Notes under the pieces: model-generated
Databases searched by the model: none
What the model was told of the DNA's origin: nothing
Seen by the model: only the letters and a program-made list of their open reading frames with translations
From: Cardiocondyla obscurior
Taxonomy: Eukaryota > Arthropoda > Insecta > Hymenoptera > Formicidae
Assembly: GCF_019399895.1 (NCBI RefSeq)
Contig: NC_091872.1
Span: forward strand, 628,395-692,394
Length of the DNA stretch: 64,000 nt
Reading direction: 5' to 3'
In this document: positions 52,807-62,081 of the stretch, piece after piece
Layout: every line of letters starts with the position of its first letter
Position numbering within the stretch: position 1 is the first letter of the stretch
Program-made: the position numbers and the translations under genes

Positions 52807-53358
52807 TAAGTTCTATTTTAAGAGATTCTTTTTTGGGAGAATCTTTTTTGAGGGAGTCTATTTTTGCGGGATTTTTGGTTTTGCTTAAATATAAATAATT
52901 GCTTAAATATGATGTTCTAGCTTTTTCAGTTTCTTAGCGAAATTATTTGATTTCATTATTTTTATAGAAAGTTTTTAATATTAAAGTGAACGTTTTATGT
53001 TTTACTTTAAGGGAGTTTTTTTGCGGTAGTCTTTTTGAAAAAGTGATTTTGCTTAAAAACTTTTTCGAAGATGCTTTTCGCGTGCCTTTACTTGGCGCTT
53101 TTTTATACCTTTATTTTAAAAAAAAAGTAATTTTTGCGGGATTGTATTCATTTTGTAGTTATAATCAACAATATTAAAATACACATTCTATACTTAATTT
53201 TGGGGAGAGTAATTTTAGGGGGTAATATTCAATCAAAAGACACATTAGTATTTTACGTTACGTGTACATACAGCGAAACCGACAATGTTATTACGCCATG
53301 TCATTTTATCTTAATTATTGAAATTTTCGTATTTCAACAATTGTTTAACCAATCGCTT
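52807..53358. other. AT-rich DNA without genes
   Basis: The stretch 52916-53030 is an imperfect direct repeat of 52725-52860 (both contain ATTATTTGAT and ATATTAAAG). Otherwise nothing is recognised. Confidence 0.5.
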
Positions 53359-53895
53359 TGTTGTAACCCAAACTCCGTTACAACACGAAACATGACGCAG
53401 GGCATTTCGGCATAAGTATCTCGTAATTAAATAACCTCGGAGGATGCAAGATCAGCAAACCTCCTTAAGAAATTAAATAATAAGAAACAAAAGAGAAACA
53501 CGTGCGAGAACTTATTGCCGAAATCGCTGAGGTTGCATTCGCCGAACTACCGAAGTTCGGCATTGCAACCCGATGACGCCAAGGCCCTGCGTCACTATTA
53601 AATAACCGCGAACCGTCACGGACGAGGAGTCGCATCTGAGCCCGTGCCGTAAACTGAGAGCGTGAGATAATCAAAGTTCGGTCGCGTGCCATGTAAGAAG
53701 AGACCTCGCGGAGCCGAGGACGCGTGACAACGCGAGGACGCGCGCCGAACCGACATAAAGGGAAACAGAGGAAGATAGAAAAAGTGTAACATCGCAACTG
53801 AATAAAATTTATAAGTCTTTATTAAAAAACTACTATTTTCGCCCTCCCTCACGGATCCCGAAGGACGGACCCCGTGCACCGGCCCCGGTGCAACA
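53359..53895 (+). repeat. Solo LTR of the errantivirus-like family
   Basis: The 537-base unit begins TGTTGTAACCCAAACTCC and ends CGGTGCAACA. A 4-base target duplication GCTT lies at 53355-53358 and 53896-53899. It is the same family as the 3' LTR at 48762-49297. Confidence 0.93.
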
Positions 53896-54475
53896 GCTTT
53901 CTAAGTAGGTTTTTTTAAAATCTTGTATGTTTTTGAAATTTTCAAGAAAATTTTTGACTTATATGAAATAGAATGAGCCCCACCCAACGCTTAATCTCGT
54001 GAGACGCACCAAATTAATACTTTTCGTCTCTACGTTGCTATGTTACATTTGACACCTCCGGAGTTTTTATAAATATCGGTCTCAGGCGCACAGAAGCCTT
54101 TTATCGGCGCACAGCAGGTTTCTACCTGCGCATAGCAACCAATTATTTATTTTAATCTTTACGCTAAGTTTCTTATTCAGAGCTATTGTAATTTTCGAGT
54201 TTCAATAACGATTCTACCGATCGCTTTCTATATATAATCCTTTAAAAACTTATAATTAATTTATTACGTCTCGAAATTCTCGAGAAAAATCTTTGGATAC
54301 GTTCAGCAGAAAAAACTGTTTTGCACTTTAGTAAAAACCAAATCAAATTTAATTTGCTTCATTATTTTTTGGTACAATTTTTATAAATGTCTAAGCTAAA
54401 TATCAATCAGATTTTATTTTATTTTTTTAATTAATGATTACTTTTTGGTCCATCCATATACTTTGTTAAATAAAT
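53896..54475. other. AT-rich DNA without recognisable genes
   Basis: There are no long frames or repeats beyond short T runs. A GGCGCACAG motif occurs twice near 54085-54115. Confidence 0.45.
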
Positions 54476-54584
54476 TTATTTTGTATTAATTTTTTGTAAA
54501 AAAAGTATATAAAGATCTTTAGCACGTCTAAACCATTGTCTTTTTCTAATTTGCGTATCATTAATTTCGATACAACTATTAGAT
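54476..54584 (-). pseudogene. C-terminal codons of the helicase-USP gene
   Basis: The minus strand reads CIEINDTQIRKRQW, matching the Asp/Asn box after the USP His box, and ends at a TAA at 54476-54478. Confidence 0.7.
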
Positions 54585-54589
54585 GATCC

Positions 54590-54934
54590 TGTTGAAATAT
54601 TGAACATAATCCATAAATTTATATTATCTAAATTGATATAAGATACCCCAACTGAGTTAGTAAATAATTCTTAGAAGAGTACGTGACTCTATTAATTATA
54701 GATATTAAATACGTAGAACCTTGATAAGAAAAAGACAAAGGGAACGTCCCTTGTGAACAGAATAATAGGAAGACGAAGGTTTCAGTCCCAGATCTAACGC
54801 GTCCATGAGCAGAGCTCACAAGCACTTTATTTGTATGTTATCAAAGGTGTTTCAAATAAAGAATTAATAATAAGTATATTTATTAATTCATTTAATAAAT
54901 CAAACCACGATCCATTTGTAATAAAATCTCAACA
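54590..54934 (+). repeat. Solo LTR, Copia-like, inside the USP domain
   Basis: The 345-base unit starts TGTTGAAATATTGAACA and ends AATCTCAACA, with the 5-base duplication GATCC at 54585-54589 and 54935-54939. It shares blocks (AATAATTCTTAG, ACGTGACT, GATAAGAAA) with the Copia LTRs at 34967 and 45210, so it is a diverged relative. Confidence 0.85.
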
Positions 54935-55124
54935 GATCCTTCTCTACAAATATTTGTATAATATCCTTTATCAATACTTAAACCATTATGAAATATAGCA
55001 TTTATAACTTTATATGATTGTCCAGCTACTAGTACTTTAGTCGTTGGAATAGAAGATGTATTAAAATTACGTTTGGTTTTTACAACTTTATCTTCTTCTG
55101 ACAAAAAGAATACAAAATGAATAA
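54935..55124 (-). pseudogene. USP domain, His-box region
   Basis: The frame contains PTTKVLVAGQSYKVINAIFHNG and then DKGYYTNICREG. USPs have GHY here, with the catalytic His; this copy has Tyr, so the protease would be inactive. A solo Copia-like LTR interrupts the next codons. Confidence 0.8.
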
Positions 55125-55169
55125 TTATTGTTAGATTGAACGAACTTACCTGAAGTGAAGTTCGATCTT

Positions 55170-55264
55170 AATTATGCCTGGTGTCTCGTCCGGATAGAAA
55201 CTAAGTAGTAGTGCGCTCGCGCACTCATCTCGACAACATATTTTAAAACTGGCACCAAAATAAA
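55170..55264. repeat. Left inverted terminal repeat of the DIRS-like element
   Basis: This stretch is mirrored by ~57405-57497; both contain GTGCGCTCGCGCACT and CTGGCACCAAAATAAAAT or its complement. Confidence 0.85.
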
Positions 55265-55703
55265 ATAGTGCCTTCTTCTTTCGCCGGCGTCCGTGGCGCC
55301 ATCCTACGGTGACCTGCCTGCAACCTTATATATTCAAAGCCCTCGCGCAAATTGCTAAAAAAAGGATAAGGAAAAAAAGGAAAGGGCGTTTATCCGGACG
55401 AGACACCAGGCATAATTAGGATCGAACTTCACTTCAGGTAAGTTCGTTCAATTTAACAATTATGCCCTGTGTGTCTCGTCTGGATGGAAACTAAGTAACT
55501 GTTCAAAGCTTGGCGATTTGCAGAGAGGAACCGTGAGCGAGTGTTTTATTCTATAAAACTAACAAAATTAAAGGACAAGGGGAAACCGTTAACACAAATC
55601 AAAAATTACATTAGAGTTACTATCTTTGTACATGCAAAGTAACAGAAAAATAAGGAGTAATTATGGTGACCCTGAGATAAAGTAAAACACACAAGGAAAA
55701 TAC

Positions 55704-56627
55704 TTAAGGTAATAAAACCGCTCTACTGAATTCTTCAGGGTTGACAACCGGCCTGTTGTAGAAATCTGCAAAAATCCTGGACGCGCCAGTCCAACCGGCG
55801 GCGCGTTTAATAATTTCCGTCGGGATTTTCTTAGATGCCGCCCTGGAGGTCGATGCGTGACGAGTGCTATGAGCAGAAAAAATGAAAATGTCTACACCAC
55901 TCTCTTCCAACGACAGGCGAATCCAACGATTGACCGTCTGAAAAGTTACCGCTTAATGCGGTTTAGAAAAGGAAACGAATAAGAAATCGTAATCGGAAGG
56001 GCGAAGATTTTTAGTGCGATCCAGATAAAGTTCCATAAGATGGAAAATACAGAGACTTTCCTGGCCAACAAAGTGTGAAAATTGAAAAAGAGGTTGAGAG
56101 CGACCCGGAACAGAGGTTTTATTTCGATCCGGAACGCGAATAATCAAGCTCTCGTTTAGGGAGATCTGGGATATCCTGAAAAGGCTGAAAGTCTGAGTGC
56201 GATGACCCGTAGCGAGAGCGAGCAGAAGAAGTAGCTTGTGCGTAATTGTTTTAAGAGAGAGATCCTCATGAGAGAACAAAGACGCCATCTCGTAATAACC
56301 GGAGCTGGGTCTCAGACGAAATCCATAGCGTGGACGAGGCGGTTTGAGCACAGAGACGCCCTTGCAGAACCGTCTAATCATGGGATGGTTGCCAATTTCG
56401 TCTCCAGGAATAAATGAAATCGCGCACCTCAGGGTGTTCAGAGAAGATTGCGAGGTGTTATTAAGCTCCTGAGCCAAAAAGTGTAGCAATTGCGTGACCG
56501 AAAGAGAGTAAAAAGAGGCCCTATGTCTCTGACAATACCTCCACCACGTTTTCAAGAAGTAGGAGTATTGTTTAATACTCGATTCAGATAAAGAGGCCAC
56601 TAGCGAAACAATAGCATCTCCTGGCAC
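55704..56627 (-). pseudogene. Tyrosine recombinase of the DIRS-like element, one in-frame stop
   Basis: The frame begins MPGDAIVSLVASLSESSIKQY and shows the core-binding domain, ATGHRTQTF (catalytic Arg), HSTRHASTS (HxxR) and SRIFADFYNR (nucleophile Tyr region). A single TAA near 55953 interrupts an otherwise continuous frame that ends at 55704. The enzyme would integrate a circular DNA intermediate. Confidence 0.87.
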
Positions 56628-57094
56628 TAAGCGAATCCTGAACGCTTCCCTGATAATCTCGCGACCCCCAGAGAAAGTGTTCTCCAGACTGGATGGGTGT
56701 TCCTGAAAAAAGACGATAAAAGAGAGAAATTAAGTGAAAGGATTAGTGGCTCCAAGTCTAGAAGATGAGTAAACAACGGGAACCAGAATTGTAAAGGCCA
56801 CCAAGGCACAACCAAGGTGCTCGTTGCTCCATCATCGATTATCTTTTTCAGAACTCGAGGCAATAAAATGAAGGGTGGAAATGCGTATAAATATGAGCTT
56901 TCCCATGAGAATGTAAACGCGTCTACGCAAGCAGAACCAGGGTCGGGAAACCAAGACACGTATTGCTCACATTTGTAGTTGTTCGTGGAGGCAAACAGAT
57001 CTATGTCAAAAGGTCTGAAAGATTCGAATACTGTCTTGAAAGCGGGGGCCGATAAGGACCATTCCGTGTCTAAATCAACAGTTCTAGATTCCAA
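56627..57094 (-). pseudogene. RNase H-like C-terminal fragment of DIRS pol
   Basis: FDIDLFASTNNYKCEQYVSWFPDPGSACVDAFTF-type sequence followed by AFPPFILLPRVLKKI and LVVPWWPLQFW is characteristic of the end of DIRS/Ngaro RT-RNase H. It is adjacent to the recombinase ATG. Upstream RT is deleted. Confidence 0.8.
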
Positions 57095-57404
57095 ATCAGC
57101 GATAACGTTCTCTGTTAAAGAACATTATCTGATATCTACCTGAAGAGGACCGGGATTTCTTCCTCGAGGAATAATGTCGGGATTTACGCTCCCTAGAGTT
57201 CCGCCTTTAGGCACTCTTATGTTTAGGCATGTGTGCTTTTAGAACCTGAAAAAAGCTAAGAAAAAACTGCGAAAACTGCGAAAAACACGAAAGAAAATGT
57301 GCACGTACACGTGGTCGAGACAAACAAACAGAACACAATGAGGTTGCAGGCAGGTCACCGTAGGATGGTGCCACGGGCACTGGCGGAAGTAGAGAGCACT
57401 ATTT

Positions 57405-57497
57405 TATTTTGGTGCCAGTTTTAAAATATGTTGTCGAGATGAGTGCGCGAGCGCACTATTACTTAGTTTCCATCCGGACGAGACACACCGGGCATAA
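57405..57497. repeat. Right inverted terminal repeat of the DIRS-like element
   Basis: This is the complement of the left repeat, with a few differences; it ends GACACACCGGGCATAA. Confidence 0.85.
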
Positions 57498-57500
57498 TTA

Positions 57501-57960
57501 TATCTTTATCTGACGAAAGCGTCATTGTTAATTCATTTTTAAACAATACATTATTTCCTGTAACATTTTCACATGATTCGGTTTCTGATTGATTCCAATG
57601 TGCAAATGTAACATCTAATAACTCTTTCAAGTTATAGCTCTATTTCTTCAAATTATTAATAGATATTAAAATAAATAAATTATTAGAACAAATTGTTTTT
57701 GTATATTGACAAATAACACACCGAGTAGAAGAAGTTACCTCATGCTCTACTGATTCTCTTATACACTCGTACCTTGAACACAAAATTGTTAAAGACTTTA
57801 ATGCATCTCGTTTATCATACATGAAAACGTTTTTCCTAAATCTTGTCAAACATTATATGTATTTAAATTACTCATTCCATATTCATATCGATGCATTAAC
57901 ATACGTAAAATATTTGATTTATCACTGTTCAAGATTTGAAGTTAGTAATTAATTATTTCA
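57501..57960 (-). pseudogene. Middle of the USP domain
   Basis: The pieces show RYEYGMSNLNTYN, then KRDALKSLTILC, a CVICQYT zinc-ribbon-like pair and NNLFILISINNLKK. These form the finger subdomain typical of ubiquitin-specific proteases. Frameshifts lie near 57850 and 57640. Confidence 0.7.
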
Positions 57961-58574
57961 CCGCCACGGGGGCAACACCTCGTGGCTGATCACCGGCGAC
58001 GGATCGATATCGATCTGTCGTTCGATAATCGTCTCCGATTCTCGAAGGCGTTGCCGGCTCGAGACTTATCAGTGTTCATCTAGCCGTGCCAAGCATCACC
58101 TCGTGTGCAACAACGTGCAGTGTGCTTCTCTCACAATTCTTACTTATCGTACTACTCAGCATTCAACTCATCGTTCAACTCATCGCCTTGTCTCTAGTAC
58201 AACTCATCCAGATCATTTTCGCCGTGTGCAACACGCCAAGAATCTTCTGAAAAACATCACCCTGCAGCACGAGGCGTGTTGAACCTCGTGCTCAGTAGCT
58301 CATCACATTTCGCAGCGTGTGAACTCACGATTAATATAATTGTGACTCATTGTTTAAACTCAGTGCGAGTTCTCAAGAACAGTTAAACAGACAAATATCA
58401 ATTTAAAGACTAACTCAAGCGTGAAACTCATTTATAGATTCTGTGCGGATCTCATCTACCGGCCACGTGCTCAACGCGTGTCTCCGCGTAACTCGCATAT
58501 TCGAAGAACTAACACCCGCCTTTTCGCGTTAAATAAACCAGCCACGACCGCGTAACATCTCCGCGGCGTTAATT
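57961..58574. mobile_element. Unidentified ~0.6-kb insert in the USP domain
   Basis: The USP frame is interrupted between the codons near 58575 and 57960. The insert is richer in GC than its surroundings, starts ATTTCACCGCCACGGGG and ends CTCCGCGGCGTTAATT. Possible AATT duplication at its ends is too short to be sure. It has no frame or TG...CA ends. It contains repeated CTCGTG/CACGAGG motifs. Confidence 0.5.
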
Positions 58575-58889
58575 GTAAAATCTCATTTTTATACATTTAG
58601 AACTCATTTTTATACAATCACAATTAAGCAATTGCTTTCTAATGACACTTAAATGCAATATACATTGTACAACCGTATTAGCGTAACATGAGACGTTATC
58701 TGTATTTTGAAAACTACGTAAAACCCAAGTAGTATTTATTTGTAACATTTGATTTTGCTGACCATTCTCTTGAACAGTTTTAACTAGTTTCGACAATACC
58801 CATGGAATATCTTTCACTTTGAAATAAAGTTTTTTTTTAATAGAAATTATTTCTATGTCTGATTTATATTTATATCTTAACCGATTGTA
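58569..58889 (-). pseudogene. Linker and catalytic-Cys end of the USP domain
   Basis: The frame begins with YNRLRYKYKSDIE, which follows the helicase end once the X element is excised. It then has VKDIPWVLSK and the USP Cys box NTDNVSCYANTVVQC (usual form GNTCYxN). It is interrupted near 58575 by an unidentified insert. Confidence 0.78.
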
Positions 58890-59091
58890 CTCATTGTGGC
58901 GGCCGAGATGACAATTCTGCAATTGACACTCGACGCGTCACGAAAAATGCAACCCGGCACACATAGACGTAAGCCGGAAGGCCCGGAAGCTCGGTGGGAG
59001 AAAAGCTCCGGGCCTAGCTATTAACGACCGCGGCCGCCAGACGGCGCGAGAGACGAAAGCTTTCTCGGGAGTCAAAAGCGGCAAGGAGCGC

Positions 59092-59099
59092 TATATAAG
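59092..59099 (+). promoter_or_regulatory. TATA box of element X, copy 1
   Basis: TATATAAG lies about 185 bases before the ORF ATG, in a position and context conserved with copy 2. Confidence 0.65.
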
Positions 59100-59537
59100 C
59101 GGCACCGAGGAAGCTTGCGATATCGCCTATCCTCAATACGGAGATCACTTTTGTAATAAGCTGATAGTGCTTGTTAAAACGCATACTTCTTGATACAGAC
59201 GAAGTAGTGCTCTGCCGACGTACACTCTGCTTGGAGACGGGGCAGTACTCGTTGCCACGAAAAAAAACTTAGCTGTATGCCGTTACCACCGGCTCCAAAG
59301 AATAAGAGCCCGGAGACCGGGACCAACAAAGAGCGCACTCGGAGGAGCCGGCGCAGGAAGACTGCTCTCACACCGCAGATCGTTCCTGAGAGTCCACCGT
59401 CGCCGCCTGTGGAGAGACTAAGACTCCTCGCATACTGTCCGTAGAAGTATTTCAACGTGTTGCACCGGAGCGGTGCACGGGGTCCGTCGTTCGAATATTA
59501 CACGTTACAGTGTATAAGGATGGCGGCGTAGAATAAA

Positions 59538-59928
59538 TATACAGGGTGTCTGGTTGAGTAGTGAGCATTTCTTAGTTATAGATAGAACTCGAAAATACAA
59601 ATAGGAAAGTTCCGTACCATTTTGCAAAATTCTCAATCGTTATTGAGAAAAAAATTAAAATGCATAAAATGTATAGACGTAAGAGCGACAAGGAAGCTGC
59701 GCGTAGGTGAGCGCGACAGGCGAATGGCTAGGAATGGCGCCGTCGTCTGTCGCGCTCACTCACGCGCAGCTTTTTTGTCGCTTTTACATCTATACATTTT
59801 ATGCATTTTAATTTTTTTCTCAATAACGATTGAGAATTTTGCAAAATGATACGGGACATTCCTATTTGTATTTTTGAGTTCTATCTATAACTAAGAGATG
59901 CTAACTACTCAACCAGACACTCTGTATA
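59538..59928. mobile_element. Foldback MITE with ~150-base inverted arms
   Basis: The ends TATACAGGGTGTCTGG and CCAGACACTCTGTATA are inverted copies, and the arms stay complementary for about 150 bases around a ~90-base centre with GCGCGACAGG/GTCGCGCTC. TA at both ends may be the target duplication. No gene is present. It lies inside LTR Y next to X copy 2. Confidence 0.85.
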
Positions 59929-60130
59929 TATTTTGTGGCGGCCGAGTCGACAAATTGACAGCCGACACACGGCGCGCCACAAGGAAGGAAGCCCGACATA
60001 CACCGGCGTATGCCGGAAGGCCCGGAAGCTCGCGGAAGAAAAAGCTCCGGACCCAGCGAATAACAACCGCGACCGCCAAGCGGCGCGGAAGACGAGAGCT
60101 TTCTCGGGAGTCAGGTGCGGCAAGGACCGC

Positions 60131-60138
60131 TATATAAG
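60131..60138 (+). promoter_or_regulatory. TATA box of element X, copy 2
   Basis: TATATAAG with flanking GC and CAGCACCGAGGAAGC is conserved between the two copies; the ORF ATG follows at 60316. Confidence 0.7.
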
Positions 60139-60315
60139 CAGCACCGAGGAAGCTCCCGACATCGCCTATCTTCGTGATAGTAAGATCGCTTTTGAATACG
60201 CATTCGTAGTGCTCGATAAGACGCACACTTTTTGTAATAAGAGGTAGTGCTCCGCCGACGCACACTGTGCAGACAACGAGGCAGTAGTCATTGCCGCGAA
60301 CCAAAACGCAGACGT

Positions 60316-60948
60316 ATGCCGCTACCACCGGCCATCACAGACAAGAGCCCGGAGACCGGGGCCAATCGTAAGCGCACAAGGAGAAGCCGCAAGAAGAAGA
60401 CTGCTCTCACGCCGGAGACAGTACCAGAGAGTCCGCCGTCACCTCCAATGGAAGAAGCACGGACTCCTCGCATCGTGTCAGTGGAAGTCTTCCCGTCCCA
60501 GCAGCCGCTGGCCGGCATACTACAACCACCAGAGTTCCGGAAACCGCCACGACACGCACACTTGCAGCTACTTGAGTGGAAGCCACAACTAGCGAACTTT
60601 ACGCCGCCAAGTCTGACAAGATCACCAAGGATCTTCTTGGCTCCTGAGGACGTAAGGATCTGGCGCTATACCAGCCCGCGCTGGAATCAAGTAGCTGAGC
60701 CTCTCTCACCGGTTCCGCCCACGCCACTAGCGCGTACGGACCGAGGCATACAGTGCGGGCCTAACACTGTGGAAAGAGCCATCCAGCACGCTCCAAGAGT
60801 AAACGAGTGTGGTGTCCAGTGCGATTCCTGGGCCACCACCTCGTCTTCAGACGCGGAACTCCCACGACTACCAGGGGACGACAAATGGGGCCCAATTAGA
60901 GTCACGCTCACGGCCCCACATATCTCTTACAGAGAGCGCAAAGTGTAA
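60316..60948 (+). CDS. LTR-embedded ORF of element X: Pro/Arg-rich protein of unknown function, intact
   Basis: The ATG at 60316 matches that of copy 1 (59277) and gives 210 residues. Residues ~1-40 are basic (RKRTRRSRKKK) and could act as a nuclear-localisation or nucleic-acid-binding segment. A Pro-rich part (PESPPSPP) follows. The conserved core runs from QQPLAGIL through LLEWKPQLANFTPPSL, RIFLAPEDVRIWRYTSPRWNQ and three GxQC-like motifs (RGIQCGP, RAIQHAP, CGVQCDS) to HISYRERKV. No membrane segment or known domain is recognised. A longer frame with a GTG at 60247 exists, but the ATG is supported by copy 1. Differences between copies are mainly silent. Confidence 0.8.
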   Translation: MPLPPAITDKSPETGANRKRTRRSRKKKTALTPETVPESPPSPPMEEARTPRIVSVEVFPSQQPLAGILQPPEFRKPPRHAHLQLLEWKPQLANFTPPSLTRSPRIFLAPEDVRIWRYTSPRWNQVAEPLSPVPPTPLARTDRGIQCGPNTVERAIQHAPRVNECGVQCDSWATTSSSDAELPRLPGDDKWGPIRVTLTAPHISYRERKV

Positions 60949-62081
60949 GGCGTATACGCCTATCTTTTTGTAAAAAGCACCAGTGGGTGCGATTTAATCG
61001 AACTGCAAACATAACTGTATATAATAGTGTAAATACATTGTAAATAGATCTTAAAGCTGAGTGTTAATCTTTAAGCCAAATTCACTATCCTCACGTCACG
61101 CTAATACCTACATATTTCAATCGTTAGTTTCAATATATATGTGTTGCCTTTATTCCTCCTTTCAGCTTCGTGTATCGGTGATAGAGTTACGAGTCGCTAG
61201 CTCGTACTCTCGTACTGACTTGCACGAGCTTCGGAGCTCATGCATTTTATATTATTATTTTCGATCTTGTCAGCGAAATAGCAGAAGGAAGTGGCCGCGT
61301 GCCCTACTGCCTTCTGCTGATAGCGCGCGATGACGAAAGGCTGACAAGACTGCTTCGTAGGCTCAGCAGATTCCAATGGTTTGGGAATCTGCTGAGTTGT
61401 GTATAAAAATGTAGCGCACGCGGAGGTTAATGACCAGCGTGCGCTGACGGGTTACAACACACCGCAGCAGCCGCTGTCAGGCATACTCCGACCACCGGGA
61501 CTGAAGAAACCGCCGAGACACACTCATTTCCAGCTGTTAGAGTGGAGACCGCAGCTCGCCAATTTCACTCCACCAAGTCTGATTCGGCCTCCGAGAATAT
61601 TCCTGGCTCCAGGGGATATCAGAGTCTGGCGATACACAAGCCCGCGTTGGAACCAAACCTCAAGCTTGCTCTCGCCTATCCCACCAACACCACCGGTGCG
61701 GATAGAGCGAGGAGTACAGTGTGGACCGAGCACCACAGAGAGAGCGATCCAGCACGCTCCCGTGGTAACAGAAAGTGGCACTCAATACGATTCTTGGGCC
61801 ACCACCTCGTCCTCGGAAGCGGAGCCTCTGTCATTGCCAGGAGACGACAAATGGGGCTCTATAAGAGTTACCCTTACGGCGCCCCATATCTCCTACCGAG
61901 AACGTAGACTGTAACCGCGCTAAGCGCAACTCTTTTGTAAAAGCACCAGTAGGTGCGATTTGAGCGAAATCAAACACAATTGTAAATAGGTTGTAAATAC
62001 ACTGTACATAGAACAGAATACGTCATCTTCATTTAAAGAGCTAAACATAACTATCCACACGATACTAATACCTACACTCAT

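Larger units (their letters stand above)
55125..57497 (-). mobile_element. DIRS-like tyrosine-recombinase retrotransposon, internally deleted
   Basis: Inverted terminal repeats of about 100 bases lie at ~55170-55264 and ~57405-57497 (TTATGCC...GTCTCGTCC-GGAT). An internal region at ~55385-55490 is complementary to the outer edges, the internal complementary region typical of DIRS. The coding remnants on the minus strand are an RNase H-like fragment and a tyrosine recombinase. There is no target duplication, as expected for DIRS. RT and methyltransferase are missing. It interrupts the USP domain. Confidence 0.85.
59934..61112 (+). mobile_element. Element X, copy 2 (LTR-like, complete, 1179 bases)
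   Basis: The unit begins TGTGGCGGCCGAG and ends ATACCTACA, with the 5-base duplication TATTT at 59929-59933 and 61113-61117. It carries a TATA box, an intact 210-codon ORF and a ~160-base tail. No primer site or pol gene follows, so it is a solo LTR or a complete small element. It lies within LTR Y, which lies within X copy 1. Confidence 0.87.
59458..61460 (-). repeat. LTR of family Y (minus strand), itself interrupted
   Basis: The right end of the family (TGTTGCACCGG...) opens at 59458 and its left end (...GGGTTACAACA) closes at 61460, in reverse orientation to the copy at 36455. It is split after AATAAATATAC by a foldback element and by X copy 2 (59538-61112). When aligned to X copy 2, the flanks overlap by four bases (AACG and CACC), consistent with a decayed 4-base duplication. 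Confidence 0.85.
59277..61914 (+). pseudogene. ORF of element X, copy 1, split by LTR Y and frameshifted once
   Basis: The N-terminal part (59277-59457) starts MPLPPAPKNKSPETG. It loses one base near 59405 relative to copy 2, and LTR Y is inserted at 59458. The C-terminal part resumes after the LTR at 61461 and ends at TAA 61912-61914 (HISYRERRL). Protein identity to copy 2 over the shared C-terminal part is roughly three quarters. Confidence 0.8.
58895..62076 (+). mobile_element. Element X, copy 1 (LTR-like, TG...CA), split by LTR Y
   Basis: The unit begins TGTGGCGGCCGAG at 58895 and ends ATACCTACA at 62076, with a 5-base duplication CTCAT at 58890-58894 and 62077-62081. It sits inside the helicase-USP gene, whose frame is continuous without it. 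It is interrupted from 59458 to 61460 by a minus-strand LTR of family Y. Without that insertion it would be ~1.18 kb, equal to copy 2. Terminal bases and duplication length fit a solo LTR. Confidence 0.85.

Noticed and set aside
59622..59849. A 75-codon frame in the foldback element
   Set aside because: It runs across both complementary arms and has no conserved motif.
60247..60315. GTG start giving a longer X protein
   Set aside because: The upstream codons are not conserved with copy 1, while the ATG at 60316 and the residues after it are.
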